A DNA stretch of 64,000 bases from Liolophura sinensis (GCF_032854445.1 NC_088302.1:23139788-23203787); one strand, 5' to 3'. Positions 44,771-57,970 are shown, counted from the first letter of the stretch. Notes: generated by a model from the letters alone, not told the origin. Numbers and translations are program-made.

Positions 44771-47700
44771 AAAGTGAAAAAGAAAAAAAAAATGGAAAAA
44801 AAGGAGCACATTTTGTCATGTTATAGTGTAAAATAGCTTAAGTACATCCTTTGGCAAGTCTATACATTAATGGGTTTGAACATGGAAGCAGGCAGTGTTT
44901 GAAGTGGGGATGGTGAGGGTGGGGATTGGGGGGGGGGGGTGAGGGGGCTGGGTGCTGGAGGTGAGAAGTAATTCACTTTGGTGAACTGTGTATGGGCCTG
45001 AGACAAGAATATTGTACATACATGTTTGTCTGTTAGCATGCCTTTTTATTTTTGCGATACAGCACAATGGAAATATCGCGACTCAAAGTAGGCTGAAATG
45101 TGCACCAGGAGAGAATCAAAAGTGCCGCCATGATATAAATTTTAACCAACCAGATGCCCAATATTTGTTTTGCCTTTTGATTATATATGCAGAGGGTGTG
45201 TGCGATTGATAGGACACCATGTTTCGGGCTGCTCTGTCATGTTGCATCTCATGGCGTTGTAAGAATTTAAAGGTTGATTTACAAACTTACCAAGAAAATA
45301 GTGACTGTCAACGTTTAGGTCTGTTTTCACCTCTTCGGAGATAATTATGGCTGTATTATTTGTTGTCTTTTATTTTTAACATATTGTTTTGAAGGATGAA
45401 ACAAGGCTTTTTGTTTCATTACCAGCTCAGTTTTAAATTTCACTGTTGTAAAAAGTCAAAAAGACATGAAATATTGGCTTCAGTTACAGGAGACTGATTA
45501 AAGGAAATTATTCATGCAGTTTATTGTTATTGACAGAATTAAATCTTCTTTGTCAATCAAGATGTTATTTTGCCAGTGTTGGTAATCCATTTCTTAACGA
45601 GAATATGACCATTTGTCAGGTCTTTTTCTTACATGTATTTGCATCGTGCAGTTTTCCAGACTACATTTGGTCTGATTTGTTCTTATCAGGACTGACAGCC
45701 CCAAGGCTGCTTGGGTATCTTTTTTAAGGTTGCGTGAGTCATTTACTGTGCCTGTAATACACATACTACTGTCATGCAAGAACACACTAGAAAACATAAA
45801 TCAAAGGTAAAAAAAAGTACACACAGTTTAATAGATTTTTCCATGTTACTTTATATGCCTATTATTTGCCATATCTTTTCATTGGTAAAGTTTATTTGCA
45901 CATGCAATCCCATGCAAGCTTGACTGACATTTCCATGCTGTATGGCTAGGGTCTGTATGCTGACTGGTGTTGTCTGATGTGTTCGTATGGATCACTTACT
46001 CCTTAGTTCTGATAATCCAATAAACGTATCTCGTCAACTATTCTCTTTTGAAGGGTATTATTTCTATTTTTGCGTTCTTTGTAGTATAATGAAGCATCTC
46101 ATGTTTGCAAATACATCATATAATGGGTTAGACCTAAAAGTTTGTTTATGACTAAAATCTATAAAGCTACTCATTTTGCCTGTTTTCTGGGAGATCTTTT
46201 GATCTTAGAAAGATATTTGCATGGCATGTATGGAAGGTAGGATGTCATGTGTAACAAATGTTGGTTTCATGGCAACAAAATCAATAATTTATGACCTATT
46301 GTATATTTACCCCTAAAAAGGCACTTTTGGGGGTGAATTTTCATGCAAAGCGTTCATAATTTTCACAGTTTTTGAAATGCTATACATGTATGTACCTAGC
46401 TCAATCTTCACATAGTCTTGTCACTTCTAAAGTACTGCAAAGTACATGTATTTTTGTGGCCCCATCAGTTGGTTTACAATAACAGTATGTGATATCTGGT
46501 GAAGTCTGCCTTATGCCTGAATGAGTGAGGCAGCACTTGACAAAACGATGACTAAATATGATGTCATAATGGCTTTCCTACTACAAGTGATGTATGGGGG
46601 AAAAAGAAAATGTTAATAATGATCAAAGCCACTTTCAACCCAAAGCAACAAAGCAATCACTCACTCAAAGACAAGGAATAATTGACCCCCGTGAAGTTAT
46701 CAGCACTGATGGTGTGAATATGTTAATGTGATTATTCCTAGCCTGTACTTGACCAAAACTTCACTTAATTTTACATGCAAGTCAGACTGAAACATGCATA
46801 ACATGTGGTGCTGTGAATGAGCATGTAGTGAGCCCAAGGGGAAACAACTGCAGATGGGATGGTCAACTTTAAGCAGACTTTTGCATGTAATTTTGTCATT
46901 CTGACACAGAAATGAGTTGAAGCCAGATTTGAAGTCATTACTCTCTCCACTGGTCATAGTGGAGATGGGCTGTGGCATGAGCAAGGTTTCGTTGCCTGGA
47001 TTAAAAGCCTGGCTAGCTGTGAATATGAATGATAAGATGTCGTGTGCACTTTATTTTACTGGTGGATGAACATAGAAGTTATGAGGATATCCTTGAGCGA
47101 TGGCAGGTACCAGAGCATAATAGAGCATGGCATTAGCTAGATTACAACTGCTCAGTATGAAATTAAATTGTCTGCATCATAATAGAGGGAATTAATTTAA
47201 ATCCAAGTTTGACTGTGACGTTCAGTACGGCTTTTCAGAAATGAGATCAGAAGTTTAATATAATGCCAAGTTACTATATGGCAGCAGCAGTGGGACAGTG
47301 CAACGGTATTCAAATTCTTTATCCCAGCCTCTTCATTGATTTGCAAATTTGCATCTATCATCCACACTTGCGAATGTGCCTATGACAGTCTGTGACAAAT
47401 TCAGTTTGGTGTTCGATGAAATATGACGAAATGTGTGATCTCTGGGAACTCACATGGTTTAATTTGAATTACCCTTTTGTTATGTAAGAGGTTAATTGAC
47501 AGAACAAAAAAAAATATCACTGTCAAATTATACAACCTGAAGTTTGACAAATTCTAGAATCCGTTTCGTGTGATGTGAAATCCCACTTCTCAACACAAAC
47601 TTTTCTTCAAAATGATAGCACTGACATATAAATACACATTTATCTGATAACCTTGCTCTGAAGTATGATTTGGATTGCCATGAATTCCAGAAAACTTTTT

Positions 47701-47967
47701 TTTTTTTAACTTGAATAGACAAATAAAATTTGTACCACTGTGCACTTTAATGGTAAAATCATGTGTCATGTTCAAATGGCTTCAAGTTTTTCTGAATAAT
47801 AATAGCCTGAGCATGCTACAACCATCTGGAGGTTGCTGGAAGACCTTCCCACTTACTTAAAAGCAGTACCCATATCAGCATGTCATTTCCTGTTTTATTC
47901 AGTTAAACATTTTTGATAAGACACACTTTTGACTTCTTCTTGAAATTTTCTTGTAATACAGTCTTTA
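44771..47967. other. Unique A+T-rich stretch
   Basis: A poly-A tract lies at 44785-44792 and a G12 run in a G-rich tract at 44905-44945. The rest is plain, with short ORFs only, and contains one SINE fragment listed separately at 47818. Confidence 0.25.
47818..47860 (-). mobile_element. SINE family 1, short internal fragment, minus strand
   Basis: ACAACCATCTGGAGGTTGC, TGGAAGACCTTCCCACTTAC is the reverse complement of the middle of the family body. The flanks are not SINE-like. Confidence 0.6.
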
Positions 47968-48039
47968 TTTTGTCCCATTCTACATCCTCATTTTGTCCCA
48001 TTCTGCATCCTCATTTTGTCCCATTCTGCATCCTCATTT
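47968..48039. repeat. 23-bp tandem repeat, three copies
   Basis: TTTTGTCCCATTCTRCATCC units start at 47968, 47991 and 48014 with a 23-bp period and one difference among them. The near identity points to recent expansion. Confidence 0.92.
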
Positions 48040-50246
48040 AACCAGCAATAGATAGATTTAAGCCTGCAGCTCCATTGGTCCAGAGCTGTTGTACTGTTGT
48101 TTGAAGTTCCATGGGCACAAAAAATTGTGAGTAAAACCTGATGTAATATTCCAGTTTTATGTCAGAGAACAGAAATGGATGTTGGGATAAATTTCATTGT
48201 ATTGACCATTTTACCATAAACTGATATTCTGCCTTGTGTAATAATTTCTTCATTACGTCTAAGCCAATATATCAGACCGAGTACAAGCAGACTTTATTGT
48301 GATGTATCGTTGTGTTATTCTTTTCTAAGTCATAGAATGCCTTCCTTTATGGTTTCATTGCCATGTCCTCTAATCATCTAAAATGAAGATGTACACTAGT
48401 TGTTAAAATGATGCTCTCACTTAAGGCCGTGCTTTACCTACCCTATCCTTCATTTGCCTGGAAATGTCTTTGCAGTAAATGTTTCATGCCATGTTAATGG
48501 GGACTGTTCCCTTTTCTAATTATTTATTTATGAGGATATGTTGTATGTGAAGGTGGCGGAAATTGCTCATCAGCTCTCCTATTTACTGTGCAGTTACCCC
48601 ATTTGTAACTCTCTATACTGAGGAGGTAGATTCTGATTATCTTTGACATAGAGCTCAGAATTACGGCGCAGTCTGACATTGATATGTCAGAAATGTGAGT
48701 GTGATCTTCCTCCGCTTACAGCGTTCCAAGGAGGACATGCCATCAGCTGTAATCTGTACCAATTCATCAAAGCTTTCTTTAAGGCGTCCAATCATTGGCA
48801 TGTAATGAAATTAGAGAACCTGGCTGTCCTTCTGTTTTGTCAAGGATATGAAGTGTAAGTTACCTTAAACCATCCCACCACCAGAGCGAGGCGCCATTAC
48901 GTAGGATCGTAAAACCAGGAAGAAACGTGAGTGCCTTCTTAAACGAGCAGACGTGCTTCCTTTAAGAAAAAAATTGGACTAATACCAGTAAGGATATTGA
49001 CGTGCCAATCAATCATGTTATCGTATATCTGTCACATTGAACTTTCATTTATGATGACGATAATGTATCATTGCCATTGTACTGGTTAACTATCCAATGT
49101 CCTCCCCATGATACAGTTTATTTATGTTTGTCCACGTAATTTTTACCCTATAATTAATATCAGCTCTAATGGATTTCATAATGATGGATATGATAATTAA
49201 GTATTGTAATTCGTTTTCACATGTTATTTTAGAAGTCATCTATAGGCCAATGCTATGTGTTCAACTCACCGTAATCTGATTTTAAGAAGTTATATTTTTC
49301 CATAACGTATTGATTGTGTGATTTATACCTTGTGTTCTCAGCTTCTTTGAAAGATGTCTGCTACATATGAAAGGGATTCTAATCATCCAAATTCGCACCT
49401 CCTCCAAAAATTTCATCTGCCAGTTTGCAGGAAACATGTTGTGTTCTGCCAAATTCTGGCACTGTATTAAACAGCTATCAGTTAACCCTCCACCCCTGAA
49501 TTCAATCCTCCAAACCCCGCTGTCCAGTTTTACCCCGGGTAATCACTCCTCATCACCATATCGGACAGCCAGCAGTGAAATAGCTGTAAAGTTGGATAAT
49601 GCACAGATCGCTTTCCTGTCCGAAAAGCTCGTTAAGGATTTGGCTGGAGAACAAGAGCCTGGTATAGATGCTTGGAGTAGATTTGAAGTTAGTACTAGTT
49701 AGCCGTGAAATTCTGAGACAGAGGGGAGTATTCAAGCTTTGGAGGATTGAGGGTCTGTCTGCTTGTCTAATGTTGAAGTAGTGCCATCGAGTGCGGCCAG
49801 CAGAGAAAGTTTCGTGAACGAATCAATGATATTAGAACTGATTGCGCGAATCCCCCATCCCCTGCAGCTTTCCAGTCTTGTGGCCATTATCATTGGTTCT
49901 TCATTGTTTCTCTGTGGGAAGCATCCTCTGGATCCAGAACAGGACAAGCTTGTATCTACCTTGCTGTAACGAGAGATAACAACCGTTTCATGACCTGCAT
50001 GATAATGACGGAGTCAGCCACGCAAGTGGCATTCTCTCGATAAAGAAAACATTACAATGACTACTTGCTAGGGAGTGTATATGTATGTACTTGTGCAATT
50101 AGTCTGTAAAAGAGGAAACACATGTGTGGACTGGACTGAGTTTTATGCGTGTACTTGCCAGGTCAAAACTTCTCATGAATCTTCCCAGTAGCTTGTAAGT
50201 AGTCCACCCTGTGGTATGCCTCTAGTCGTATACCTGCGAGCCAACC
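48040..50246. other. Unique sequence with islands at about 48600-48960 and 49360-50050
   Basis: The first island holds CCTCCGCTTACAGCGTTCC and CAATCATTGGCATGTAATG. The second holds AATCCTCCAAACCCCGCTG and ATTGCGCGAATCCCCCATCC. In the second, a plus-strand ORF of 111 codons (49367-49702) and another of 68 (49763-49969) look protein-like in places (SEIAVKLDNAQIAFLSEKL). No family was recognised and no good splice sites were found, so I do not call a gene. Confidence 0.25.
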
Positions 50247-50257
50247 TTAAACTGTCA

Positions 50258-50521
50258 ACGGGACCCTTGTGGCTCAGTTGGTTAGCGCACAAGCGCAGCG
50301 TAATGGCCCAAGAGCCTCTCACCAATGTGGTTGCTGTGAGTTCAAGTCCAGCTCATGGTGGCATCCTCTCCGGATGTGAGAAGGTCTTCCAGCAACCTGC
50401 GGATGGTCGTGGGTTTTCACCGAGGTCTGCCCAGTTTCCCTTCACCATAATGCTGGTCACTGCCGAATAAGTGAAATATTCTTGAGTACAGGGCAAAACA
50501 CCAATCAAATAAATAGATAAA
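50258..50521 (+). mobile_element. SINE family 1, full length, with 11-bp target-site duplication
   Basis: The tRNA-like head has an A box (TGGCTCAGTTGG, 50270-50281) and a B box (GTTCAAGTCC, 50340-50349). The complete body ends in GGGCAAAACACCAATC and an (AAAT)n-type tail. A perfect duplication, TTAAACTGTCA, lies at 50247-50257 and 50522-50532. Confidence 0.92.
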
Positions 50522-50532
50522 TTAAACTGTCA

Positions 50533-51073
50533 GACTGTATAAATCTAAAAATTAGCTTCGCTTAAAGAGTCAAGAGATATGCTCACTTTCTTTTCTACTA
50601 CCAGAGCAGTAATTTATTGAAAATGAATCACATTGCTGAAATATTTTTGTTCTTTTGTTTTTGTGATGAGCTGGTTTTCATGTTAACTGAATATTGAAAG
50701 AACGGCTTCACTTACGAGTTTGAGATAAGAGGACCATGCTCATATTTGACCCTCAACACTAATTCTGGTGGGTTTTTGTTTTTGTTGATTCACTGTGTCT
50801 TATGACTGACAGTTTAAGGTTCTGAAACCCTTGAACGGCGGAGCTGGTCAGTTGCAGCTAAAAATATCTGATGTGCAGTCACAAGCTGCAACGCATGGAT
50901 GTTTGCAAAATGCACGCAGTGATCAAAATCAACACTCTCACCAACAACGAAAACATCCAGGATAACACTGCTCTAGCTCCCATATAACTGTTTGTCACAG
51001 CTAAAAATAAGTTTTTTTTGGATAACCGTATTGTATATTACCATCTAATAAATCGCTTTGTTTTTCTTTGTAA
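50533..51073. other. Unique stretch, no gene seen
   Basis: Plain A+T-rich sequence without a notable ORF or motif. Confidence 0.2.
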
Positions 51074-51142
51074 CAACCCACGACCATCCGCATTTTGTTG
51101 ACCGACCTTCCCACGTACGGCTGGGGAGGAACCCGGCACAGT
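51074..51142 (-). mobile_element. SINE family 1, internal fragment, minus strand
   Basis: AACCCACGACCATCCGCATT, GACCGACCTTCCCACGTACG and GCTGGGGAGGAACCCGGCA form the reversed middle of the body. Confidence 0.65.
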
Positions 51143-53947
51143 CAGAAAAAAATTTAACCCTTAAATACTTCTACAACCTTCCTTTTAAAAAATCAAACAA
51201 AAAAGACATCAACATGTACATGTAGCCTTCTAAAATCATTGCACTAAAGTTTCAGTTTACCTACATGTATTAACCCAAGCCATATACCCAACTTTTTTTT
51301 TTAATGTATTTAAGATATTACTCCGATCTGGAGGCTTGTTTGTGTGTGCACTTCTAATGTAAACCGAAGCAAGTGCAGGGAAGTTGAAGGCTGTTCAAGT
51401 CGAGATCAAGAAGGTTTTTCTCTGGTATTGCGTTTGCGAACTACTTAAGTGGCGCTATGAAGAGAGAACGGTCCGGCGCACTGATGATGACATAGAAGGG
51501 AGCGATCCATAACATCATATAGACTTTTCCAATATCTAGCCTAACACACTGAATGGGCACCGGACTGGATAATCTCAGTGTAAATTTGTCCGTGATGCTG
51601 CTAACTATTAACTATTGCCGACATTGACCCACTGGTGCAATGGAAGCCCCAGTGGATGCTTAGTTATTCCTTCCCCCTCCCTCCCCCACACACACTCCCA
51701 TGCTTCACCTCCTCTCTGATCAGCCTACTTCGTGCAGATTTCCAGCCAGCTCTTTGATGAACTCACACAAACTACCCCCAGAAGAGCCTCAGCTTTATAT
51801 GGAGCAATAATTAGGTATATTGTAATGCTTTTCAGTTTGGAATGGTTTTCATTGTTGGTGGTTTATGTGTCGCTTCTGGGATTTTCCGAAAAAAAAAAAA
51901 AAAAAAAAATGCGTTGCTTTTAAGAGAAGTCCGGGGGGGAAGGGGGGGAGAGACAGAGGGTGTTTGTTTAGTAAAGCGTATTTGATAACTTCCCATTTTA
52001 AGATTTTCCTTTCTAGTTATCAGAAGTTAAAGGTCTTCCTGGGTGTTAATTAGCTAGCTGTGGGTTACAGACACCTATTTGTAACTTATTCTTGTTTGCT
52101 GTAAGTCTTTGGTATTATGATGTCATCTGCATTTATTATCGGCATTGACCCTCACCATGAGAGCGGTAATTACAGATGTGGAAAGCTCTCCGGATATCTA
52201 ACCTTCTTTTTATCTGTCCATCTGTCACGCCTTTCCTCATGAACAACACACTTTGAATACATTTCAACTGATCAGGTTCATATTTATATACAGTGGCGTC
52301 TTGGCATAATCCAATATGGCTGCTGTCGGCTATCATGCATTTCCTGGTTTTTCACATCGTTCTCTTTATGTATGACACAGAGTCAGCTAGAGACTTCTGA
52401 TACATCGGCCTACCGACTTCTTTCAATACAAACCGAGCCCAAATTTTAGTACATGTCTCTGTCAGCACTGGTTTCACGTTGTCTGAAGATGAACTATATA
52501 TCTTAACACAATAGGGCCAGTACATTTTTTCATGATCTGCATTACCTAAAAATTAGAATTGGAATTAGATTGGTCGAAGGAAAACAGTACATGCTCCGTG
52601 GCATAAGTTTAGCCACATTTGCACGTTAGGATTTGTAGACGTTATCAGCTATTATGAAACAGTGTTTCTCATATTTAATTCATGAAAACTTGTACCATGT
52701 TAAGGCACCTGTAAAAGAAGACGTGCTCTGCTTGACCTTGACAACTGGAACCTCAGACTGATTATCAGGAATATAGTCTGTGGAAAAATCATCATTTTTC
52801 TGTGAACCCTTGGTCAGCACCGTGCCATAGCTCTTCAAATGTACGTGTAAACTGCTCAAAATCGTAAATTTGTATGATAAGGTGTCCAAGTTTGACGACA
52901 GTAATTTGCTTTTAAGAACTGATGATTTCATTAGCCATTACTGATCTCCATTTCAATTTTGACATAATAATAAGGCTAATCAGCGGTCCTCATTTTCTTT
53001 CATTTCCTGACATCTCAAATAGCTGTCATCAGAAAGAAAATGCTGTTCTTAAATAAGACTGCCGGAGCCATTGATCCAGCTGAATCACAGGTGTTAGGGT
53101 GCAAGATGAAAGAGCAATCATTTTGATGAACTTGGTTGCCCTTGTATACTCATTAGTCGTAGTATCAGGTGAGTGGAATATAAGATCATGCGGAAAATCA
53201 TACGAGTTTATTGAAGTCATAAGTGTGTGGTGAAGTCAAAAAAAAAAATTATGGATTATTCAACTTTTGCATTATGCCAGCATTTATCCAATATCACATC
53301 AAAGCAAGACCCAATATGAAAATAGAGTGAAAAAAGATCAACCATATTTGATTCAGTTCTTAGTTGTGTCAAGAAGAAAATGAGTGATCAACTTTCTTTG
53401 AAGATATAGTTTTTGGTGTCACTTATCATATGAATGATATGTTTAAGAGATAAACTCAACTCAACTGAAGCCTCATGTTGCTGTCAGCTATCCTTGTACA
53501 TTTGAGAAATCATGCTGTAACCATATGAGTCATTGCAAACCGTTTCATTTTAAAATGTTTCAGTACCTCAACAATTAGCATATGAACAATGAAACATACA
53601 ACACGAAGACTCATCATATGACAAAAGCGGTGCGAAAGTATTTGCATCTGAACTGTGAAGTGTGCAAAGATGGACTGTTCATTTTACGCAAGTGCAACTC
53701 AGCATGAAACCACATGTGGTTGACTTTTTTGCAACATGATAAAGCTGTAGCAAATATGAGTTTGTTCTTTTGTCACTTTGTTTTACTGGTAGCTTGCCTT
53801 TTTTTTCTTTTAAGTCTCTTACTGTCTTTGTCTTCAATTTTCTACTTTTCACACAAAGTTTGTTGCGTTAAAAGTATTTTTAAAAGCATATAAAGGAGTT
53901 AGAACGATACCTTTGATGCCACTACTCAAGTTTATGTATTAAATAAG
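51143..53947. other. Unique sequence with one poly-A run
   Basis: A poly-A run of about 20 lies at 51889-51909 with a G-rich tract at 51931-51958. Moderately complex blocks near 51440-51520 and 52130-52340 (CACCATGAGAGCGGTAATTAC, CAATATGGCTGCTGTCGGC) may be regulatory. No gene was seen. Confidence 0.2.
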
Positions 53948-53986
53948 ACATTAATCAAACTTCACAAACAACTCTTAAGTGACCCT
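53948..53986 (+). repeat. Unnamed dispersed repeat, copy B (partial)
   Basis: ACATTAATCAAACTTCACAA and the following ACAACTCTTAAGTGACCCT align with 36511-36550 with few differences. Only this part is present here. Confidence 0.6.
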
Positions 53987-55260
53987 CCGTATGTGTTTCT
54001 CTCGACCCTAATGTATTATGCTCATTGTGCTTTAGGTTATCCCCTTCCGTAGCAACTACCATAAATCATTGCAGGACTTTTTGAGAAGATAAGATGGTGG
54101 ATACATCCTGCACCAGGCAACGTGCTTATGGCAAGGGTTAATTCTGTTAGGGACAGGTGCATGGGCAATGGCTAAGGAACACTGCCCGACCACTAATGGC
54201 AATTTAAACGCTGGCGGATCTCCTGTGAGAATGCTTAGTGGTGGAGGTTCATTTGTGAATGTGACCAGAAGGGGACTTGCCTACAAGCACAATTGTTGGG
54301 TGCCTCCTCAGAGCTGGAGTGCCAGAACTGTTACATCATGGTCAGTTTCAGTACTACTGGTAATTGCTCAACTTCAGAGACCAATGAGGAATGTACCATC
54401 TGGCTTGGTGATGGATAGAAACCGCTCACCCCCAGCATCCCCCCCCTCCAACCGACCCGGCCCAATTTGCCCCCACTGTCTGCATGCCTAGTCAAGCTAC
54501 CACTGTCTGTCCTCTTTACAATTTCAGGTGGTTCCGAAAATCAAAGTCTTTCTTATATATTATCAGGCAGACAAATAGGTTGACTAGGTGAAAGATTTGC
54601 ATTTTTTAAAGTCAGGATTAAAACTGATAATAGTTAAACTAACACTGTCTTTATGAATTTTTTTATAATTGTTAGCATTGAGGTACATCTAAATTTTGTT
54701 TATTTTGAAGAACATAGAAGAGGCTTAAGAAAGATTATTTAGACTGTTTAAATCTGACCATAAACGAAGGAATTTCTACATACCTTCCCTATTCTCACGA
54801 TTACAGCTGTTTTTCACGTGTCCCGAGTTTGTACATGTACACAAAATCCATACACTTCTCCATATATCCAAAAGGGCTTTGCTGAACTATTTTCAAAGGG
54901 CATTGCTCAGTTTCAAAAGATAGAGAAAAGAAGCAAATAATATCAGTTTTACTACGTTTCACCAGAAGTGTAGCATGAGAGAATGCACAATCAGAAAAAA
55001 GCGCATAAAGACTTTAAAATGATAATGATTACCCTAAATGACATTTTGTGCATTTTTAATGGCAAATAAATGTCACCAAATATTACTTTTGGTGCTGAAA
55101 TTCACAAATTTCCAGTAGAACATCATCCCATGTTCCAAGCAAATCTCAAAACACCTTTCTAAAATCAACAGAATTCTCAGATTCAGGGAAAACTGACAAA
55201 TTAGTGGTTGACAAAATTTATGGTCATTTAAGGTAATGAAATTTCACCCCCCAAAAAACC
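53987..55260. other. Unique sequence; complex block at about 54060-54500
   Basis: The block at 54060-54500 includes a 107-codon plus-strand ORF (54168-54491) whose product, ending in a proline-rich stretch (SPPASPPSNRPGPICP), is not recognised; the C-rich tract at 54429-54475 produces it. The rest is A+T-rich. Confidence 0.2.
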
Positions 55261-55350
55261 CCATTAAAGTGGCCCTATAAGGTGGAAGAATCAATCAAAA
55301 TCAAGCAAATTAAATATCTCTTCAGAAAAATGCTGAACTTTGAAGTATGA
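55261..55350 (+). repeat. Unnamed dispersed repeat, copy C (partial)
   Basis: GTGGCCCTATAAGGTGGAAG, AATCAATCAAAATCAAGC and AATGCTGAACTTTGAAG align in order with 36541-36616 of copy A. Confidence 0.55.
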
Positions 55351-56021
55351 AATATGGTGTATACTTTTGCTTGCTTATCCATGTACATGTCTGTTTTTTA
55401 TGTCAGTAAGATCAGTTTTGTAGCTGTCGGCCCTCGTCATTATAGTGGTGGTTTTTTTTTTTTTTTTTGGGTTATTTTTTTAACCACCTGACGGAAACAC
55501 ACTGTCCTGTAACACGCTGTCACTTAAGAAAAGCATTAGAATGTTGACAGGTTTGGCATTTGTGTTCCCCAGGAAATGCATTAATAATATGATAGCATCC
55601 ACACATATTTATTCCTGTCGTGTTCATTACAGCAGAGAAAAGACCAGCAGGTGTCGGTATATGAACAAAGATTCCTGTGGTTTCTGAACGTATTAGAAAG
55701 GAGGTTTTTTTTAACCATCTTCCCATAATGAAAGTTTTCCTTTAGCATTATAAAAAGTTACAAATAAGCCAACTGATTTATGTCCATTTCATTTTTAACC
55801 AGAATATGAAAACAAACTGGAAGTGATGCTATATTCAGGGCATTTTTGATTTGTTATGTATTTTGCTGTAGGGTTATTCTAATATATAGTGAAATCTAGG
55901 AAAATTGTCAAATTTATGAAAACGATGAGGTGATAAATACAGCTACCAGAATATATATGCCAATGATCATTCTTGTATGTGCTGTTTTCCACAACAGATT
56001 ATGATGTTTCAAATTTATAGG
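55351..56021. other. Unique stretch with poly-T run
   Basis: A poly-T run of about 18 lies at 55451-55468. No gene was seen. Confidence 0.25.
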
Positions 56022-56420
56022 TACAATCTTTTCTGTATTTATATAGGTACCATCTTTTCCGTATCTATATGGGTACCATCTTTTCCGTATCTATATGTAC
56101 CATCTTTTCTGTATCTATATAGGTTCCATCTTTTCCGTATCTATATGGGTACCATCTTTTCTGTATCTATATGGGTACCATCTTTTCCGTATCTATATGG
56201 GTACCATCTTTTCCGTATCTATATGGGTACCATCTTTTCCGTATCTATATATACCATCTTTTCCGTATCTATATGGGTACCATCTTTTCCGTATCTATAT
56301 GGGTACCATCTTTTCCGTATCTATCCATACCATCTTTTCCATATCTATACGTACCATCTGTTCCACATCTATATGTACCATCTGTTCCACATCTATATGT
56401 ACCAACTTTTCCATACCAGT
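56022..56420. repeat. 26-bp minisatellite, about 15 copies
   Basis: The unit is GGGTACCATCTTTTCCGTAT plus CTATAT, 26 bp (GGG at 56173 and 56199). Some units lack the GGG and are 22-24 bp, and the last few drift (CATCTGTTCCACATC). Reading frames cycle, giving a 26-residue peptide repeat rich in aromatic and aliphatic residues on the plus strand. That explains the 155-codon ORFs. Confidence 0.92.
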
Positions 56421-56444
56421 ATATACACATCATCTTTGCAGTGA

Positions 56445-56580
56445 CATCATTGGAACACATATTTGGAATGATAGCCACTTTCCGGTACTTGTAATAGCAG
56501 TAGCTATTGGAACATCATTGGAACACATATTTAGAATGATAGCCTCTTTCTGGTACTTATGATAGCAGTAGCTATTGGGA
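56445..56580. repeat. 68-bp tandem duplication
   Basis: CATCATTGGAACACATATTT starts at 56445 and again at 56513, and the two 68-bp copies differ at only a few positions. It directly follows the 26-bp array. Confidence 0.9.
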
Positions 56581-57499
56581 CGTTTGCTTTTGAGGAGGGC
56601 TGGATTTTGGATGAGGAGACTGAACTCAAATCTTGGTGTGACCAAAATTCCTTGAACCATTACATCCTGATTCTTTGAATAACAATGTAAGTACATGTAG
56701 TTTTCACTATTTATCCTCGCAGATTTACCATCAGGAAAATCATTTTGCCGCATGTTGCTGGGTGATTGTTGGACAAAATGGTCAATATGCTATCTGTTGT
56801 AAGTGACATGCGCTCTTGTGAAAGTTGTCACATGTGTGAAGCAGCATAGAATAGGCTTAATTGGTGACAGCTTTATGTTGAACATTCATTTTCAGTGTGT
56901 TTTTTTTTTTTTTTTTTTTTTGCTAAACTTTTGGTTATGGAGGAGTTTAAACTCTAGATAAGACACTTTTCTTATTGGTACTGGCCCTCTTTTTTTACTC
57001 AAGACCCCATTATGATAACATGGAAATAATGTTGCAAATGGTCTTCAACTGAAGAAAGAAACAAATAAATCAATCACCCTAATTTCTCAACCTTTTTACG
57101 TATGAAAGAGCAGCTTAAAGTGCAGTTTATGCATATTTTTATTTGATTTTGGAGATAAAACAATATTGGTTCGATTGGCCAGTTTCAGGGCTTTACAAAA
57201 AGTATAATTTTACAAGTCAGCACAAAATAATGCCTTCAGAATATGTTTGAATAAACACCTTGCCAAAATGCAAAAAGTTTGAAGAATTAAAGCGATAAAT
57301 AATCAGTGATCTAATATTAGTGGCCATAGCATAGACTCATTTAAAATTCTTCACAGTTGTTGCCGTATGTTGTTGACATTTGAAAAACAAGCCAAGACTC
57401 TCGTTGTAATCTGCGTCGAAAATTCAAATAATGTCTTTTGTTGAAGTTTTACACATGTGTACTCTTCACTCTGCCAGTGTACGTTGCATTCCGTTTGTA
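56581..57499. other. Unique A+T-rich stretch
   Basis: A poly-T run of about 22 lies at 56900-56921. No gene or motif cluster was seen. Confidence 0.25.
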
Positions 57500-57970
57500 T
57501 TCCAGAGCAGGTCTTGGGATCCAATTACCAATAATTAAAGTTTACAGGTTGGTGATAATTGAAGACATTAGAGCCTCAGAATGGAGCTAGTTGCTAAAGC
57601 TCTCGGAAGCTTCCCCCGGCCGTCCATCCATTCTTCGTGAGGGTCACTCATTTGGGTTTATTTGCCCCCTGGTCATCTTAACCAGAGCTGCCAACAGTAA
57701 ATCAACATTACCCAGGGAGCCTTGTTTTCCTTGCCGAGCTTTGTCAATTGCCGTAGCAATGGGAATGTGCCGCTGCATACTTCAGCTTCCCAAGAGATAC
57801 AGAGCTGTGAGAAGTGTGGGTCAAGCCCCCGTTCATGCCACACGTGCCTAAGTTGTCTAAATGGGAATATTAGATCTCTTCAAATCTACATGTCTTCAGT
57901 CTCAAATGTGATCAAGAAAGACACCAGTTCCATTAGATTCTCTCTCTCTCTCTCTTTCTCGATCTCATGA
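57500..57970. promoter_or_regulatory. Candidate enhancer-like island
   Basis: CCAATTACCAATAATTAAAG, CTTCCCCCGGCCGTCC, GGGTCACTCATTTGGG and CTTTGTCAATTGCCGTAGC occur within 250 bp. ATTGC/GCAAT at 57747-57760 is an inverted repeat resembling an RFX X-box, next to a SOX-like CTTTGTC. ORFs of 82-86 codons cross it without recognisable products. A (TC)n run follows at 57943-57960. Confidence 0.3.

Noticed and set aside
49367-49702. 111-codon plus-strand ORF as an exon
   Set aside because: Parts look protein-like, but there is no good acceptor or donor, and the minus strand is open over part of it.
54168-54491. 107-codon ORF with proline-rich end
   Set aside because: The proline run is produced by a C-rich tract, and there is no family match or splice support.
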